Assembly: GCF_005484965.1 (NCBI RefSeq)
Contig: NZ_CP034036.1
Location: 1,364,001-1,428,000 of the forward strand
DNA: 64,000 nucleotides
Direction of reading: 5' to 3'
From: Brenneria nigrifluens DSM 30175 = ATCC 13028
Lineage (GTDB): Bacteria > Pseudomonadota > Gammaproteobacteria > Enterobacterales > Enterobacteriaceae
This document shows positions 18,297 through 27,265 of the stretch, piece by piece. How positions within the stretch are numbered: position 1 is the stretch's first letter; every line of letters begins with the position of its first letter. The notes beneath the pieces were generated by a model, which saw only the letters and a program-made list of their open reading frames with translations, did not search any database and was not told where the DNA came from. Made by a program: the position numbers and the translations under genes.

Positions 18297-18541
18297 GATT
18301 TGTTAACATCATTTACGGTAGGTAAGATGGCTGGAGAAAGTTAATAGCGCGGCGGTTTTTTTATTAAATTTCCATCAACAGAGGCTTCTGTTTTTTAATT
18401 AACAGGGGAGGAGGTTCTCTTATTTTGAAAAGAGCGCAAGTCGGCGGCTTACGCCGCTACGGCCCCTCGCCACGCTCTCCCTAATAACAGGCTTTGTCAA
18501 TGGTCTGAACCGGGAACGAAGGTTCCCGGTTTATTATCGGG
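18297..18541. other. Intergenic stretch between the gluconate remnant and the nucleoside transporter
   Basis: No gene is supported here. A GGGGAGGAGG sequence precedes a 19-codon TTG-initiated frame (about 18424-18483) with no known match. A strong hairpin (CCGGGAAC, 4-nt loop, GTTCCCGG at 18510-18529) lies 13 bp past the transporter stop, followed by TTTATT only on the plus-strand side, so it is a doubtful terminator for the minus-strand gene. Confidence 0.4.
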
Positions 18542-19738
18542 TTACAGCACCAGCCCGGCAATGGAGGCGGAAAGGATGCTTACCAATGTGGAACCGTAAA
18601 CCAGCTTCAGTCCGAAGCGGGAAACCACGTTGCCCTGATGCTCATTCAGGCCTTTGATGGCCCCGGCAATGATGCCGATAGACGAGAAGTTGGCAAAAGA
18701 AACCAGAAAGACGGAAAGGATCCCGACGCTGCGCGGCGAAAGCTCCGCGGCGATCTTTTGCAGTTCCAGCATGGCGACAAATTCGTTGGAGACCAGTTTG
18801 GTCGCCATAATGCTGCCGACCCGCAGCGCTTCATGGGAGGGGATACCCATAATCCAGGCGAACGGGTAGAAAGCGTAGCCGAGCATCTCCTGAAAACTTA
18901 TGCCGAATATCGCGCTGAAGATGGCGTTGATGGCGGCAATCAGGGCGATAAAACCAATCAGCATGGCCGCCACGATAACCGCAACCTTGAAGCCCGCCAG
19001 AATATACTCGCCCAGCATCTCAAAAAAACTCTGGCCTTCATGCAGATTGCCCAGCTGCAACTCCGGTTCTGCGTCAACTTTGTACGGATTGATCAGAGAC
19101 AGTACGATAAAGGTGCTGAACATGTTCAGTATCAGCGCGGCAACCACAAATTTGGCGTCCAGCATGGACATATATGCGCCGACGATCGACATGGACACGG
19201 TGGACATCGCCGTCGCCGCCATGGTGTACATGCGCTTTTCGGACATTTTGCCCAGGATATCCTTGTAGGCGATAAAGTTTTCCGACTGCCCGAGGATCAG
19301 CGAACTGACGGCGTTAAACGACTCCAGTTTGCCCATGCCGTTGACTTTGGACAGTACGGTGCCGATCAGGCGGATGATGATCGGCAATAGCCTGATGTAT
19401 TGCAGAATCCCGATCAGCGCGGAAATAAACACGATGGGGCAAAGCACTTTGAAGAAGAAGGAAATCAGGTTTTTCTCGCTGTTGACCATATCGCCAAAGA
19501 CGAAATCGGTTCCCTGGCCCGCAAAACCAAGTAATTTATCAAAGACGGCGGCAAACCCCGTTACCACGCCTAAGCCGATATTCGAGTAGAGGAAAAAATA
19601 GGCAAGCAGGATTTCAATAACCAGCAGTTGAATAATAAACCGAATGCGGATGCTTTTACGGTCGCGGCAGATGAGTAACGCCAGAGTTGCAACAACAACC
19701 AACGCTAATGCGAATTGCGCAATATGTGACAGGGACAT
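18542..19738 (-). CDS. CNT-family nucleoside:H+ symporter (NupC/NupX type)
   Basis: A 398-residue concentrative nucleoside transporter with the N-terminal TM domain, the gate domain, and the C-terminal Nucleos_tra2 domain. Recognition motifs include SLILGQSENFIAY (HP1 region), NEFVAMLELQKI, and the FLVSFANFSSIGIIAGAIKGL segment near the C-terminus. It resembles E. coli NupX/YeiM (416 residues) more than NupC. I start at the ATG at 19738 because GGAG lies 6 nt upstream (TTTGGAGCATACATG); a frame 27 bp longer has no such site. It stands alone. Confidence 0.88.
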   Translation of the reverse strand: MSLSHIAQFALALVVVATLALLICRDRKSIRIRFIIQLLVIEILLAYFFLYSNIGLGVVTGFAAVFDKLLGFAGQGTDFVFGDMVNSEKNLISFFFKVLCPIVFISALIGILQYIRLLPIIIRLIGTVLSKVNGMGKLESFNAVSSLILGQSENFIAYKDILGKMSEKRMYTMAATAMSTVSMSIVGAYMSMLDAKFVVAALILNMFSTFIVLSLINPYKVDAEPELQLGNLHEGQSFFEMLGEYILAGFKVAVIVAAMLIGFIALIAAINAIFSAIFGISFQEMLGYAFYPFAWIMGIPSHEALRVGSIMATKLVSNEFVAMLELQKIAAELSPRSVGILSVFLVSFANFSSIGIIAGAIKGLNEHQGNVVSRFGLKLVYGSTLVSILSASIAGLVL

Positions 19739-20021
19739 GTATGCTCCAAATATGAGGCAGGCCAAATTTTCCAGGTCATTTTATGTAACGGCTGCGCCAA
19801 AAATGAGATGGAGAATGCAAAAACGCAATTCTATATTAGAACGATGGCTAAACTAAATGGCGCGCCTTGTTATCTCTGCACTTTTAACCATTCATTATTC
19901 TGATACCTTCTTACAACGGCGATATTTTCATCAGCGCGTAGCGATGGATGCATAACTATGTCCGCAGCCTGGCGGAGTAATTCCACCGAGTCGGATTCGT
20001 TCCGTACGGCGAATAGCGGTA

Positions 20022-20074
20022 AAATTCGCATCTAGGGACGAACATTTGATATATTCGTCCCTAGATGCGAATTT
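20022..20074. promoter_or_regulatory. Perfect 21-bp inverted repeat made of two 18-bp dyads, upstream of satD
   Basis: Positions 20022-20042 and 20054-20074 are exact reverse complements separated by 11 bp. Each arm contains its own imperfect dyad of the form TTCG-N3-CTAG-N3-CGAA (20025-20042 and 20054-20071). The dyad centres are 29 bp apart, near three helical turns. The AT-rich spacer (TTTGATATA) could hold a -10 element. The repeat ends 32 bp before satD. A cooperative operator, perhaps for SatD itself, is my inference. A transcript hairpin is the alternative, though there is no T-tract. Confidence 0.65.
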
Positions 20075-20106
20075 CGGGTTCTATCATTGCCTGAGGGCGA
20101 TAAAAA

Positions 20107-20703
20107 ATGGCGACAAAAATCAGTGTGATTACCGGCGATCTGGTCAATTCTCAGCGGGGGGACACCGCGGCCTATCTTGAGCGACTGGATAACCTGCTGC
20201 ACGATTTGCAGCAGGCTAAGTGGTTACATAGCTTCGAAATCTTCCGGGGCGATTCTTTTCAGGCCGTCGCTAAATCAGAACAGGGTTTATTGTTGGCGGT
20301 GTATATCCGCATCGCGTTGAAAGCCTCCGGGATCGCCTACTGGGACGCCAGGGTAGCCGTTGGTCTGGGTAGCCACAAGGCTCGGGGAACAGGCTACGGC
20401 AGCGCTTTTCTCAATTCCGGCCAGGCGTTGGACACGATAGGCAAAAATTGCAGACTGGCTCTGAAAAATGACAATGATAAAACAAACGCGGTTGTCAGCG
20501 ATTTACTGCCGATGTTAGATCATGTCATAGGTCGTCTATCGCCGAGCGAGGCAAAAATCGTCCAGGCGCGGATGTTTGCCGCGACCAACGTCGAGGTGGC
20601 GAAAACGCTGCAAAAGGCGACATCAACGGTATCCGCCGCGCTCAAACGGGCCGCCTATGAGGAAATCATAAGATTTATCTCCGCCATCAACAGGATAACC
20701 TAG
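20107..20703 (+). CDS. SatD family protein
   Basis: A 198-residue protein of the SatD family (named after the acid-tolerance locus of Streptococcus mutans), whose biochemical role is unknown. The N-terminal half begins KISVITGDLVNSQRG and carries EIFRGDSFQAV and DARVAVGLGSH; these resemble a nucleotide-cyclase-like fold to my eye, which is inference. The C-terminal 50 residues (LSPSEAKIVQARMFAATNVE through STVSAALKRA) look like a helix-turn-helix of sigma-region-4 type. This suggests a ligand-sensing transcription factor. It is followed 2 bp later by a DUF3307 gene and preceded by a double palindrome. Confidence 0.75.
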   Translation: MATKISVITGDLVNSQRGDTAAYLERLDNLLHDLQQAKWLHSFEIFRGDSFQAVAKSEQGLLLAVYIRIALKASGIAYWDARVAVGLGSHKARGTGYGSAFLNSGQALDTIGKNCRLALKNDNDKTNAVVSDLLPMLDHVIGRLSPSEAKIVQARMFAATNVEVAKTLQKATSTVSAALKRAAYEEIIRFISAINRIT

Positions 20704-20705
20704 CT

Positions 20706-21479
20706 ATGGATTTAACCTTCGCTCCGCTGTTGACCTGGATGCTGATAGCGCATCTGGTTGTTGATTTCTCTTTGCAACCGCTCAGTTGGGTGAAGCATAA
20801 AGCCAGATACCGCGCCGGTTCGAAATTTTTGTTACTCCACGCCATTCTGCATGCGGCGGCGGCGGCCTTGGTCGTCGCCGGATTTGGTTTACTGTACGGC
20901 AGCTTGCCCTCTTTCTATGCGTTGCTCGCATTACTGGTGATAGGCATCAGCCATTATCTGATCGACCTGATGAAAGTCACCGTAATGAGCCGGTTAAACC
21001 TGGCCGGCAGTTTCCTGATAGATCAGGGTCTGCATCTGTCGGCGATCCTGCTCCTGTGGTTAGCGTTGATTCCCGATGCCCGGCCGCTGCTCTCTTTCTT
21101 GTGTCAACAACTGGCCGGCGTGCAGTTTAGTCTGATTGTTGCCGCCTATCTGGTGATTTACCTGCCGATGAGTATCCTGATCGACCAACTGCTGGCGCGT
21201 TGGTCACCCCAGATGCCCCCTTCCGCCAGGGCGAATAAAGATTCACTGTTGAGAGCGGGGAAACAAATCGGCTATTTGGAAAGAACGCTAATCCTGACCT
21301 TTGTGCTAATCGGGCAGATACCGGCGATTGGTTTTTTACTGGCGGCAAAATCCATTTTTCGTTTCGGCGATCTGCGCCAAAGCGACGATAAGATGCGTAC
21401 CGAGTATGTGATGCTTGGCACGCTGTTTTCCTTCACCCTGACCATCATGCTCGGTCTGCTGGTCAGGCGGCTGCTGTAA
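20706..21479 (+). CDS. DUF3307 integral membrane protein
   Basis: A 257-residue protein with about six to seven hydrophobic segments and the DUF3307 hallmark near the N-terminus (HLVVDFSLQPLSWVKHKARY), where a polar HLxxDF motif lies in the membrane. A second motif, ISHYLIDLMKV, repeats the H-x-x-x-D pattern around residues 79-89. The function of the family is unknown. It starts 2 bp after satD and is surely cotranscribed. SatD and DUF3307 genes occur as neighbours in many bacteria, which argues for a joint role. Confidence 0.8.
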   Translation: MDLTFAPLLTWMLIAHLVVDFSLQPLSWVKHKARYRAGSKFLLLHAILHAAAAALVVAGFGLLYGSLPSFYALLALLVIGISHYLIDLMKVTVMSRLNLAGSFLIDQGLHLSAILLLWLALIPDARPLLSFLCQQLAGVQFSLIVAAYLVIYLPMSILIDQLLARWSPQMPPSARANKDSLLRAGKQIGYLERTLILTFVLIGQIPAIGFLLAAKSIFRFGDLRQSDDKMRTEYVMLGTLFSFTLTIMLGLLVRRLL

Positions 21480-21505
21480 CCGGCGGGCGCAACCCTGTAA
21501 ACGGA

Positions 21506-21531
21506 CGCCGGCCCGACTCGTTGGGCCGGCG
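21506..21531. terminator. Hairpin between convergent DUF3307 and galR genes
   Basis: A GC-rich perfect 9-bp stem (CGCCGGCCC at 21506-21514 with GGGCCGGCG at 21523-21531) with an 8-nt loop sits between two convergent genes. Neither side has a long T-run, so bidirectional termination is likely but not proven. Confidence 0.45.
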
Positions 21532-21548
21532 GATTAAAGAGCAAAGCG

Positions 21549-22559
21549 TCATTTCTTCCGGGACGGCGGGCTGACGGAGTGACGGCGAACCAGCGTCGGG
21601 CTGAACAGGGTTGTCGTCTCTTGCAGGGTTCTCCCCTGGTGCAGGGCGACGGCCAGTTCGGCCGCCTGTATCGCCATGGCTGAAACCGGGTAATGCACCG
21701 TGGTCAGGCGGGGACGGAGATAACGGGCGATCAGCACATCGTCGAACCCCACGACGGACATATCCTGAGGAACGTTGATGCCGTTATCGCTAAGCACCGA
21801 CAGCGCGCCCGCCGCCATAGAGTCGTTGTAACACACTACGGCCGTTATATTGCCGCCGCGGCTCAGCAGTTCGGTCATGGCGGATTCGCCGCCCGTTTCA
21901 TCCGGGGAGGCGCGGGCGATGCGCCGCTCATCCACCGGCAGGCCGTGTTCATTCAGCGCGTCGGTGTAGCCCTGTAAGCGGTCGAATGCGTCGGAAATCG
22001 GGTGATTCGAACAAAGAAAACCGATCTTTTGATGTCCTTCCTGCAGCAGATGGCGGGTAGCCAACCAGGCGCCGTGGCGGTCGTCCAGCGCCACACAGCG
22101 GGTTTCATAACCCGGCAGCGTACGGTTGATCAGCACCATATCGGGGATGTGGCTCATCAAGGACGCCAGTTCCCCATCGGCAATCATTTTGGCGTGGACC
22201 ACCAGCCCGGCGCAGCGGTGGCGAATCAGCTGTTCAATCGCTTTTTTCTCTTGCTCGGCGTTATGGTAACCATTGCCGATAAGTAAAAAATTTCCTGTCG
22301 CCTGGGCGATTTGCTCCACCGATTTCACCATCGCGCCGAAGAAAGGATCGGAGACATCGGCAACCACCAGACCCAGCGTTTCGGCGCTTTGATGCGCCAG
22401 GGCTCTGGCGTTGGCGTTAGGATGATACTTCAATTCGGCCATCGCCTTATGCACGGCTTGACGCGAAGCGCTGCTGGCCTTGGGCGAATCGTTGATAACG
22501 CGTGAAACCGTGGCCACCGATACCCCTGACAAACGAGCGACGTCCTTTATTGTAGCCAT
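21549..22559 (-). CDS. galR: Galactose repressor GalR (LacI family)
   Basis: A 336-residue LacI-family repressor. The N-terminal helix-turn-helix (MATIKDVARLSGVSVATVSR) is followed by the hinge helix NPNANARALA-like segment and a periplasmic-binding-protein core. Sequence is much closer to E. coli GalR than to GalS, for example SDPFFGAMVKSVEQIA, LIGNGYHNAEQEKKAIEQL and FSPTLVRRHSVS at the C-terminus. It is divergent from galTK, with the GalR operator and a CRP site in between. E. coli galR lies elsewhere, next to lysA, so linkage to galTK is different here. Confidence 0.92.
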   Translation of the reverse strand: MATIKDVARLSGVSVATVSRVINDSPKASSASRQAVHKAMAELKYHPNANARALAHQSAETLGLVVADVSDPFFGAMVKSVEQIAQATGNFLLIGNGYHNAEQEKKAIEQLIRHRCAGLVVHAKMIADGELASLMSHIPDMVLINRTLPGYETRCVALDDRHGAWLATRHLLQEGHQKIGFLCSNHPISDAFDRLQGYTDALNEHGLPVDERRIARASPDETGGESAMTELLSRGGNITAVVCYNDSMAAGALSVLSDNGINVPQDMSVVGFDDVLIARYLRPRLTTVHYPVSAMAIQAAELAVALHQGRTLQETTTLFSPTLVRRHSVSPPSRKK

Positions 22560-22724
22560 GGCGGATTCCTGAAATCGGCATTACCGAGGGGCATAGGTTT
22601 TCCCGGTTAACGCAGTGGTTAGCAAAAAACTATAAGTTTATAAAACTACAGGCTTATAAAACTACAGGTTTTTTCAGATGTTAGCTTATTCATTCTTTTA
22701 CCGTCGGTATCCAGAGAACGCTTA

Positions 22725-22740
22725 TGTGATCGGCATCACT
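22725..22740. promoter_or_regulatory. CRP site in the galR-galT intergenic region
   Basis: TGTGA (22725-22729), a 6-bp spacer and TCACT (22736-22740) match the CRP consensus TGTGA-N6-TCACA at 9 of 10 half-site bases. It is 58 bp upstream of the GalR operator centre and could serve galTK, galR or both. Catabolite control of galactose genes is established in E. coli. Confidence 0.65.
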
Positions 22741-22790
22741 ATCAAGAGTAACTTCCCGCTTTCCAAATGTCATCCTGCGGTTTAAATTTA

Positions 22791-22806
22791 GGGTAATCGA
22801 TTACAC
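22791..22806. promoter_or_regulatory. GalR operator
   Basis: GGGTAATCGATTACAC differs from the gal operator consensus GTGTAANCGNTTACAC at only one defined position. It lies 178 bp before galT. AT-rich sequence immediately downstream (TAATACATTTTATA) could hold the -10 of the galTK promoter, putting the operator over the promoter. Confidence 0.8.
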
Positions 22807-22983
22807 TAAATTTGTGCTAATACATTTTATATTAATTTATTATGTTTATTATTAATGGATTGTATAAAAAATTCGCCGTGTAATGTGTTACACCCGGTGC
22901 GGGTTTTGCCATTGACTGCCAGATGCCGCCGGGAAATATCGCCACGGCGAGGGGCATCCGTCCTGTTTTGAGGAGCGATCGTT

Positions 22984-24027
22984 ATGCCATTTGAACCAAC
23001 CGAGCACCCGCATCGCCGTTTCAACCCGCTGAAAGGGGAGTGGGTTCTGGTTTCCCCGCACCGCGCCAGGCGTCCATGGCAGGGGCAGCAGGATGAACCC
23101 GAGCGCCGGGCGCTGCCGCCGCACGATCCGACCTGCTATCTGTGCGCCGGAAATAAGCGGGTTACCGGAGAGGTGAACCCGCCGTATCAGGGAACCTTTG
23201 TGTTCACCAACGACTTTTCGGCGCTGATGGAGGATACCCCGGCGCTATCGCCCGGCGAAGATCCGCTGTTTCGGATGCAGAGCGCCCGAGGCGTCAGCCG
23301 GGTAATCTGTTTCTCGCCGGATCACGGCAAAAGCCTGCCTGAGTTGCCCCTGTCGGCGCTGAAAAAGGTTATCGATACCTGGAGCGAGCAGACGGCGGAG
23401 TTGGGACAGCGCTACCCCTGGGTTCAGGTTTTTGAAAACAAAGGCGCGATGATGGGGTGCTCCAACCCGCACCCGCACGGACAGGTATGGGCCAACGATT
23501 TTTTACCCAATGAAGTCCGGCATGAGGATCGGCAACAGCGCGCTTATTTTGAGCATTACGCTACGCCTCTGCTGCTGGATTATGCGCGGCGCGAGCAGGC
23601 GGACGGCAGCCGGCTGGTGGTGGAAACCGAACATTGGCTGGCGGTGGTGCCTTACTGGGCATCCTGGCCGTTTGAAACCCTGTTGCTGCCGAAGTTTGCC
23701 GTCAGGCGGATGCCGCAGTTGAGCGATGCTCAGCGTGAGGATTTGGCCCTGGCGCTGAAAAAACTGACCAGTCGTTACGACAATCTGTTTCAGTGCTCGT
23801 TTCCCTATTCCATGGGGTGGCACGGCGCGCCCTTTAACGGCGAAGAGAATAATAGCCACTGGCAGCTGCACGCCCATTTTTATCCGCCGCTATTACGTTC
23901 CGCCAGCGTGCGCAAGTTTATGGTCGGTTACGAAATGCTGGCGGAAGCCCAACGCGACCTGACGGCGGAACAGGCCGCCGAACGCCTGCGGGCTGTCAGC
24001 GATATCCATTTTCTTGAGCAAAATTGA
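22984..24027 (+). CDS. galT: Galactose-1-phosphate uridylyltransferase GalT
   Basis: A 347-residue HIT-superfamily enzyme (E. coli 348) that exchanges UMP between UDP-glucose and galactose-1-phosphate in the Leloir pathway. Metal-binding cysteines are Cys51 and Cys54 (CYLC). The nucleotidylated histidine is His165 in SNPHPHGQVW. The ribosome-binding site is AGGAG, 8 nt before ATG. First gene of a two-gene galTK operon. galE and galM, which E. coli has in the same operon, are not here and must lie elsewhere if the pathway is complete. Confidence 0.96.
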   Translation: MPFEPTEHPHRRFNPLKGEWVLVSPHRARRPWQGQQDEPERRALPPHDPTCYLCAGNKRVTGEVNPPYQGTFVFTNDFSALMEDTPALSPGEDPLFRMQSARGVSRVICFSPDHGKSLPELPLSALKKVIDTWSEQTAELGQRYPWVQVFENKGAMMGCSNPHPHGQVWANDFLPNEVRHEDRQQRAYFEHYATPLLLDYARREQADGSRLVVETEHWLAVVPYWASWPFETLLLPKFAVRRMPQLSDAQREDLALALKKLTSRYDNLFQCSFPYSMGWHGAPFNGEENNSHWQLHAHFYPPLLRSASVRKFMVGYEMLAEAQRDLTAEQAAERLRAVSDIHFLEQN

Positions 24028-24036
24028 GGACCGGGT

Positions 24037-25200
24037 ATGAGCCGTATTGATGCTTTGCGCCACTTCGTCGATGCAACCTTTCAACGCCTGTTCGGTTACG
24101 CGCCGCAGGCGCATATTCAGGCGCCGGGACGGGTGAACCTGATTGGCGAGCATACCGACTACAATGATGGTTTTGTCTTACCCTGCGCCATTGATTACCA
24201 GACGGTGATCGGCGCGGCCGCCCGGCAAGACCGTCTCGTGCGGGTGGTGGCGGTAAACTGCGATAGCCAGCAGGATGAATTTGATCTGACGCAGGAGATA
24301 GCGCCGCATGCCGAGTATGCCTGGGCAAACTATGTGCGCGGCACGGTAAAGTTTTTGCAGGCGCGCGGCTTGCCGATTAGCGGTATGGATATGGTGATTG
24401 CGGGCAATGTGCCGTCCGGCGCGGGACTAAGCTCGTCGGCCTCGCTTGAGGTCGCCGTCGGACAAACGTTCAAGACGCTGAACCGTCTGGATATCAGCCA
24501 ACTGGACGTGGCGCTCGTCGGCCAGCAGGCGGAGAACGATTTTGTCGGCTGTAGCTGCGGCATTATGGATCAGTTTATTTCGGCGCAGGGGCGGTCGGGG
24601 CATGCGTTACTGATCGACTGCCGGTCGCTGGAAGGGCGGGCGGTTAGTATGCTGGAAGGGTTCGATATCCTGATTGTCAATTCCAACGTGCGTCGCGGAC
24701 TGGTGGACAGCGAATACAATACCCGCCGTCGGCAGTGCGAGGCGGCGGCGCGCCATTTTGGCGTCAGGGCGCTGCGCGATCTGTCGCCGGAGCAGTTTGC
24801 GGCGGGCGCGGCGGGGCTGGATCCGCCGGCGGTAAAACGCGCCCGCCACGTCATTAGCGAAAACAGCCGTACGCTGCAAGCGGCCGATGCCCTGGCCAGG
24901 CAGGATGCCAAACGCCTGTTTGCCCTGATGGCCGAGTCTCATGTTTCGATGCGCGACGATTTCGAGATCACCGTTCCCCAGATTGATACGCTGGTGGATT
25001 TGATTCAGAACCACGTCGGTGAGCAGGGCGGAGCCAGAATGACCGGGGGCGGTTTCGGCGGCTGCGTGGTGTCGCTGGTACCGGCGGCGATGACCGCCGA
25101 CATTTGCCGGATGCTGGAGCGCGAATACCCGGCACGCAGCGGATTGCCGGCTTCAATCTATCTCTGCCGTCCGTCCGACGGCGCCGGCCGGCTGAGCTGA
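24037..25200 (+). CDS. galK: Galactokinase GalK
   Basis: A 387-residue GHMP kinase (E. coli 382) that phosphorylates galactose at C1. The galactokinase signature PGRVNLIGEHTDYNDGFVLP is near residue 30, the GHMP ATP loop GNVPSGAGLSSSASLEVAVG near 128, and the C-terminal glycine motif ARMTGGGFGGCVVSLV is present. It starts 9 bp after galT and shares its promoter. mgtE lies 32 bp downstream on the other strand. Confidence 0.96.
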   Translation: MSRIDALRHFVDATFQRLFGYAPQAHIQAPGRVNLIGEHTDYNDGFVLPCAIDYQTVIGAAARQDRLVRVVAVNCDSQQDEFDLTQEIAPHAEYAWANYVRGTVKFLQARGLPISGMDMVIAGNVPSGAGLSSSASLEVAVGQTFKTLNRLDISQLDVALVGQQAENDFVGCSCGIMDQFISAQGRSGHALLIDCRSLEGRAVSMLEGFDILIVNSNVRRGLVDSEYNTRRRQCEAAARHFGVRALRDLSPEQFAAGAAGLDPPAVKRARHVISENSRTLQAADALARQDAKRLFALMAESHVSMRDDFEITVPQIDTLVDLIQNHVGEQGGARMTGGGFGGCVVSLVPAAMTADICRMLEREYPARSGLPASIYLCRPSDGAGRLS

Positions 25201-25232
25201 GCCGCTTTTGGCGTCAGGTGACGCGGGCTGCA

Positions 25233-26657
25233 TCACGGCAGCAAAAACAGCGTTGCCAGCCCGAGGAAAATAAAAAATCCGCCGGTATCGGTGATGGCGG
25301 TAATCATCACGCTGGAGCCAATGGCGGGGTCGCGCCCGAGCTGCACCATCACCAGGGGGATCAGTACCCCCATCAGCGCCGCCAGCAGCAGGTTCAGCAG
25401 GATCGCCAGCATCATGACGCCGCCCATTTCGGGGTTGCCGTACAGCGCGAAGGTGATAAGCCCCATCACGCCGCCCCATATCAGGCCGTTGACCAGCGCT
25501 ACGCCCAGCTCTTTCAATAGCAGATAAGACTTCCTGCCGTGTTCCAACTGATGCAGCGCCAGCGCGCGGACGATCATGGTGATGGTTTGGTTGCCGGTAT
25601 TTCCGCCAAGGCCGGCGACGATCGGCATCAGGGTGGCCAGCGCCACCAGATGCGACAGCGTGTTTTCGAACAGGCCGATAACGCGTGACGCCACCAGCGC
25701 GGTGCACAGGTTGATGGCCAGCCAGCCCCAGCGGTTGCGTACGGCTTTGTAGACCGGCGCGTAGACGTCTTCGGAGGGCGTTAACCCGCCGGAACGGCGC
25801 AGATGGCTGTCGCTTTCTTTATTGACCACGTCGACGATATCTTCCACCGTCAGGCGGCCCATCAGTTTGCCTTTGCTGTCCACCACGGCGGCGGAGATCA
25901 GGTTATAACGTTCAAAGGCCCCGGCGGCGTCCGTCACCCGATCTTCCGGCTGGAACAGGGTCGGCTGTTTATCCATGATGGAGGCTACCGACGTCCCCGG
26001 CGCATTAAGCAATATATCGGCCAGAGACAGCTCGCCAATCAGGGTGTTCCTGCGATCGGTGACGAACAGCTTATCGGTGGAGTCCGGGATGGTTTTCCGA
26101 TAGCGCAGGTAGCGCTGTACCGCGGCAAGGGTAACATCGGCCCGTATGGTGGTGAGTTTGAAATCCATGATATGGCCGACGCAATCTTCGTCATAATCGA
26201 TCGCGCCACGCAGCTGCGCGCGCTGTTTCGGCTCCAGCGAGGTCAGTATCCGGCCCAGCAGATGGCGGGGGATCATGCGCGCCAACTGGGCCTGTTCGTC
26301 AACATCCAGCACGCGGACCGCTTTCAGAATCTCTTTATTCTGCATATCGCCGACAAGATCGTCCGAAATGCTGTCGGAGGCTTCGATCAGCACCCGTCCG
26401 CGCCTGTCTATGGGGATCAGCCGCCAGAGCGCCAAACGTTCGTCATGGGGCAGCGACTCCAGCAGGTCGGCCAGGTCGGCGGCGTGCAACCCGATAATCA
26501 ACTGGCATATTTCGGCCGTCTGGTCGAGCAGGGTCTTACGTTCTGTGGCGCTGTCTCCTGGTTGCCGGTTGATAATGTTATCAACCAGGTCGCCGTTTTC
26601 TAACAGTAAAAGCGATATGCGACGCCGGACGGCGGTGAGTTTTTTTACATTCGACAT
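25233..26657 (-). CDS. mgtE: Magnesium transporter MgtE
   Basis: A 474-residue MgtE-type Mg2+ channel. It has the N-terminal superhelical domain (about 20-150), two CBS repeats (about 155-285; TDSTDKLFVTDRRN-like and AAVVDSKGKLMGRLTVEDI), a connecting helix and five C-terminal TM helices with the pore motif PIVAGLGGNTGNQ in TM2. CBS domains gate the pore by Mg2+ level. No M-box riboswitch was recognised upstream. It stands alone; the 240 bp upstream hold nothing I recognise. Confidence 0.93.
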   Translation of the reverse strand: MSNVKKLTAVRRRISLLLLENGDLVDNIINRQPGDSATERKTLLDQTAEICQLIIGLHAADLADLLESLPHDERLALWRLIPIDRRGRVLIEASDSISDDLVGDMQNKEILKAVRVLDVDEQAQLARMIPRHLLGRILTSLEPKQRAQLRGAIDYDEDCVGHIMDFKLTTIRADVTLAAVQRYLRYRKTIPDSTDKLFVTDRRNTLIGELSLADILLNAPGTSVASIMDKQPTLFQPEDRVTDAAGAFERYNLISAAVVDSKGKLMGRLTVEDIVDVVNKESDSHLRRSGGLTPSEDVYAPVYKAVRNRWGWLAINLCTALVASRVIGLFENTLSHLVALATLMPIVAGLGGNTGNQTITMIVRALALHQLEHGRKSYLLLKELGVALVNGLIWGGVMGLITFALYGNPEMGGVMMLAILLNLLLAALMGVLIPLVMVQLGRDPAIGSSVMITAITDTGGFFIFLGLATLFLLP

Positions 26658-26899
26658 GGGTTTCTTATGCTCGGTATGGTTTTATTCCCGCTCGTACTGA
26701 ACGGTTGGTGCAACTGACTAAACGTAGCGCAAAATCAGCGGATTAAGAATAGGACGGTTTGAGAATTAATGCCTGAATGCGTTGAATCGGGCGAATAAAA
26801 AGGCAGCAGGACGCGGATACCGCGGATCGATGGCGTGGCGGAACGCGCGGATGAAGAGGTTGAATAATTCGCTATAAAACAGTCGCGGGGCGGCGAACG

Positions 26900-27115
26900 C
26901 TATTCTTTCTTGTGGATTACTACGTCGGAAGCGGTGAGGGATTGTTCGACGCGCTGTTGCTGTTTGTCCTGATGATGGGCGAACGCGCTGATAGCGGAGT
27001 AAGCAAAACGGCCTAAGAGGATAATAAAGCTGATCAATAAAACGGCACGGGCAATGCGTGAACTACTTCGTCGCGGGCGCATTGATATTCGTCGTTTATG
27101 GGTAAGCGTGGACAT
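26900..27115 (-). CDS. yfgG: YfgG family small membrane protein (DUF2633)
   Basis: A 71-residue protein with a basic N-terminus, one TM helix (ARAVLLISFIILLGRFAYSA) and a hydrophilic tail, matching E. coli YfgG in TM sequence and in position downstream of ppx. YfgG has been linked to nickel and cobalt stress in E. coli; the mechanism is unknown. I chose the ATG at 27115 because an AGGAG lies upstream (spacing about 11 nt) and the longer frame to 27145 has no ribosome-binding site. Confidence 0.82.
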   Translation of the reverse strand: MSTLTHKRRISMRPRRSSSRIARAVLLISFIILLGRFAYSAISAFAHHQDKQQQRVEQSLTASDVVIHKKE

Positions 27116-27265
27116 TACCGTAAAATCTCCTGTGGAAGCGAACATTCGCTGTGATTAATTTAGGCACAAGCGCTGGCGCAGGTCAATCCATCAGGATAAA
27201 AAAATGAAAGACGGCGCCGCCTTTCACTGCGGCGGTAAAACGGCGGCGCTACGAGGGGCAACGGG

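Noticed and set aside
18424..18483. TTG-initiated 19-codon frame behind a strong GGGGAGGAGG
   Set aside because: Too short and without similarity; the purine tract may be coincidental.
26658..26899. Possible M-box or other riboswitch before mgtE
   Set aside because: No conserved M-box elements or terminator/antiterminator pair were seen.
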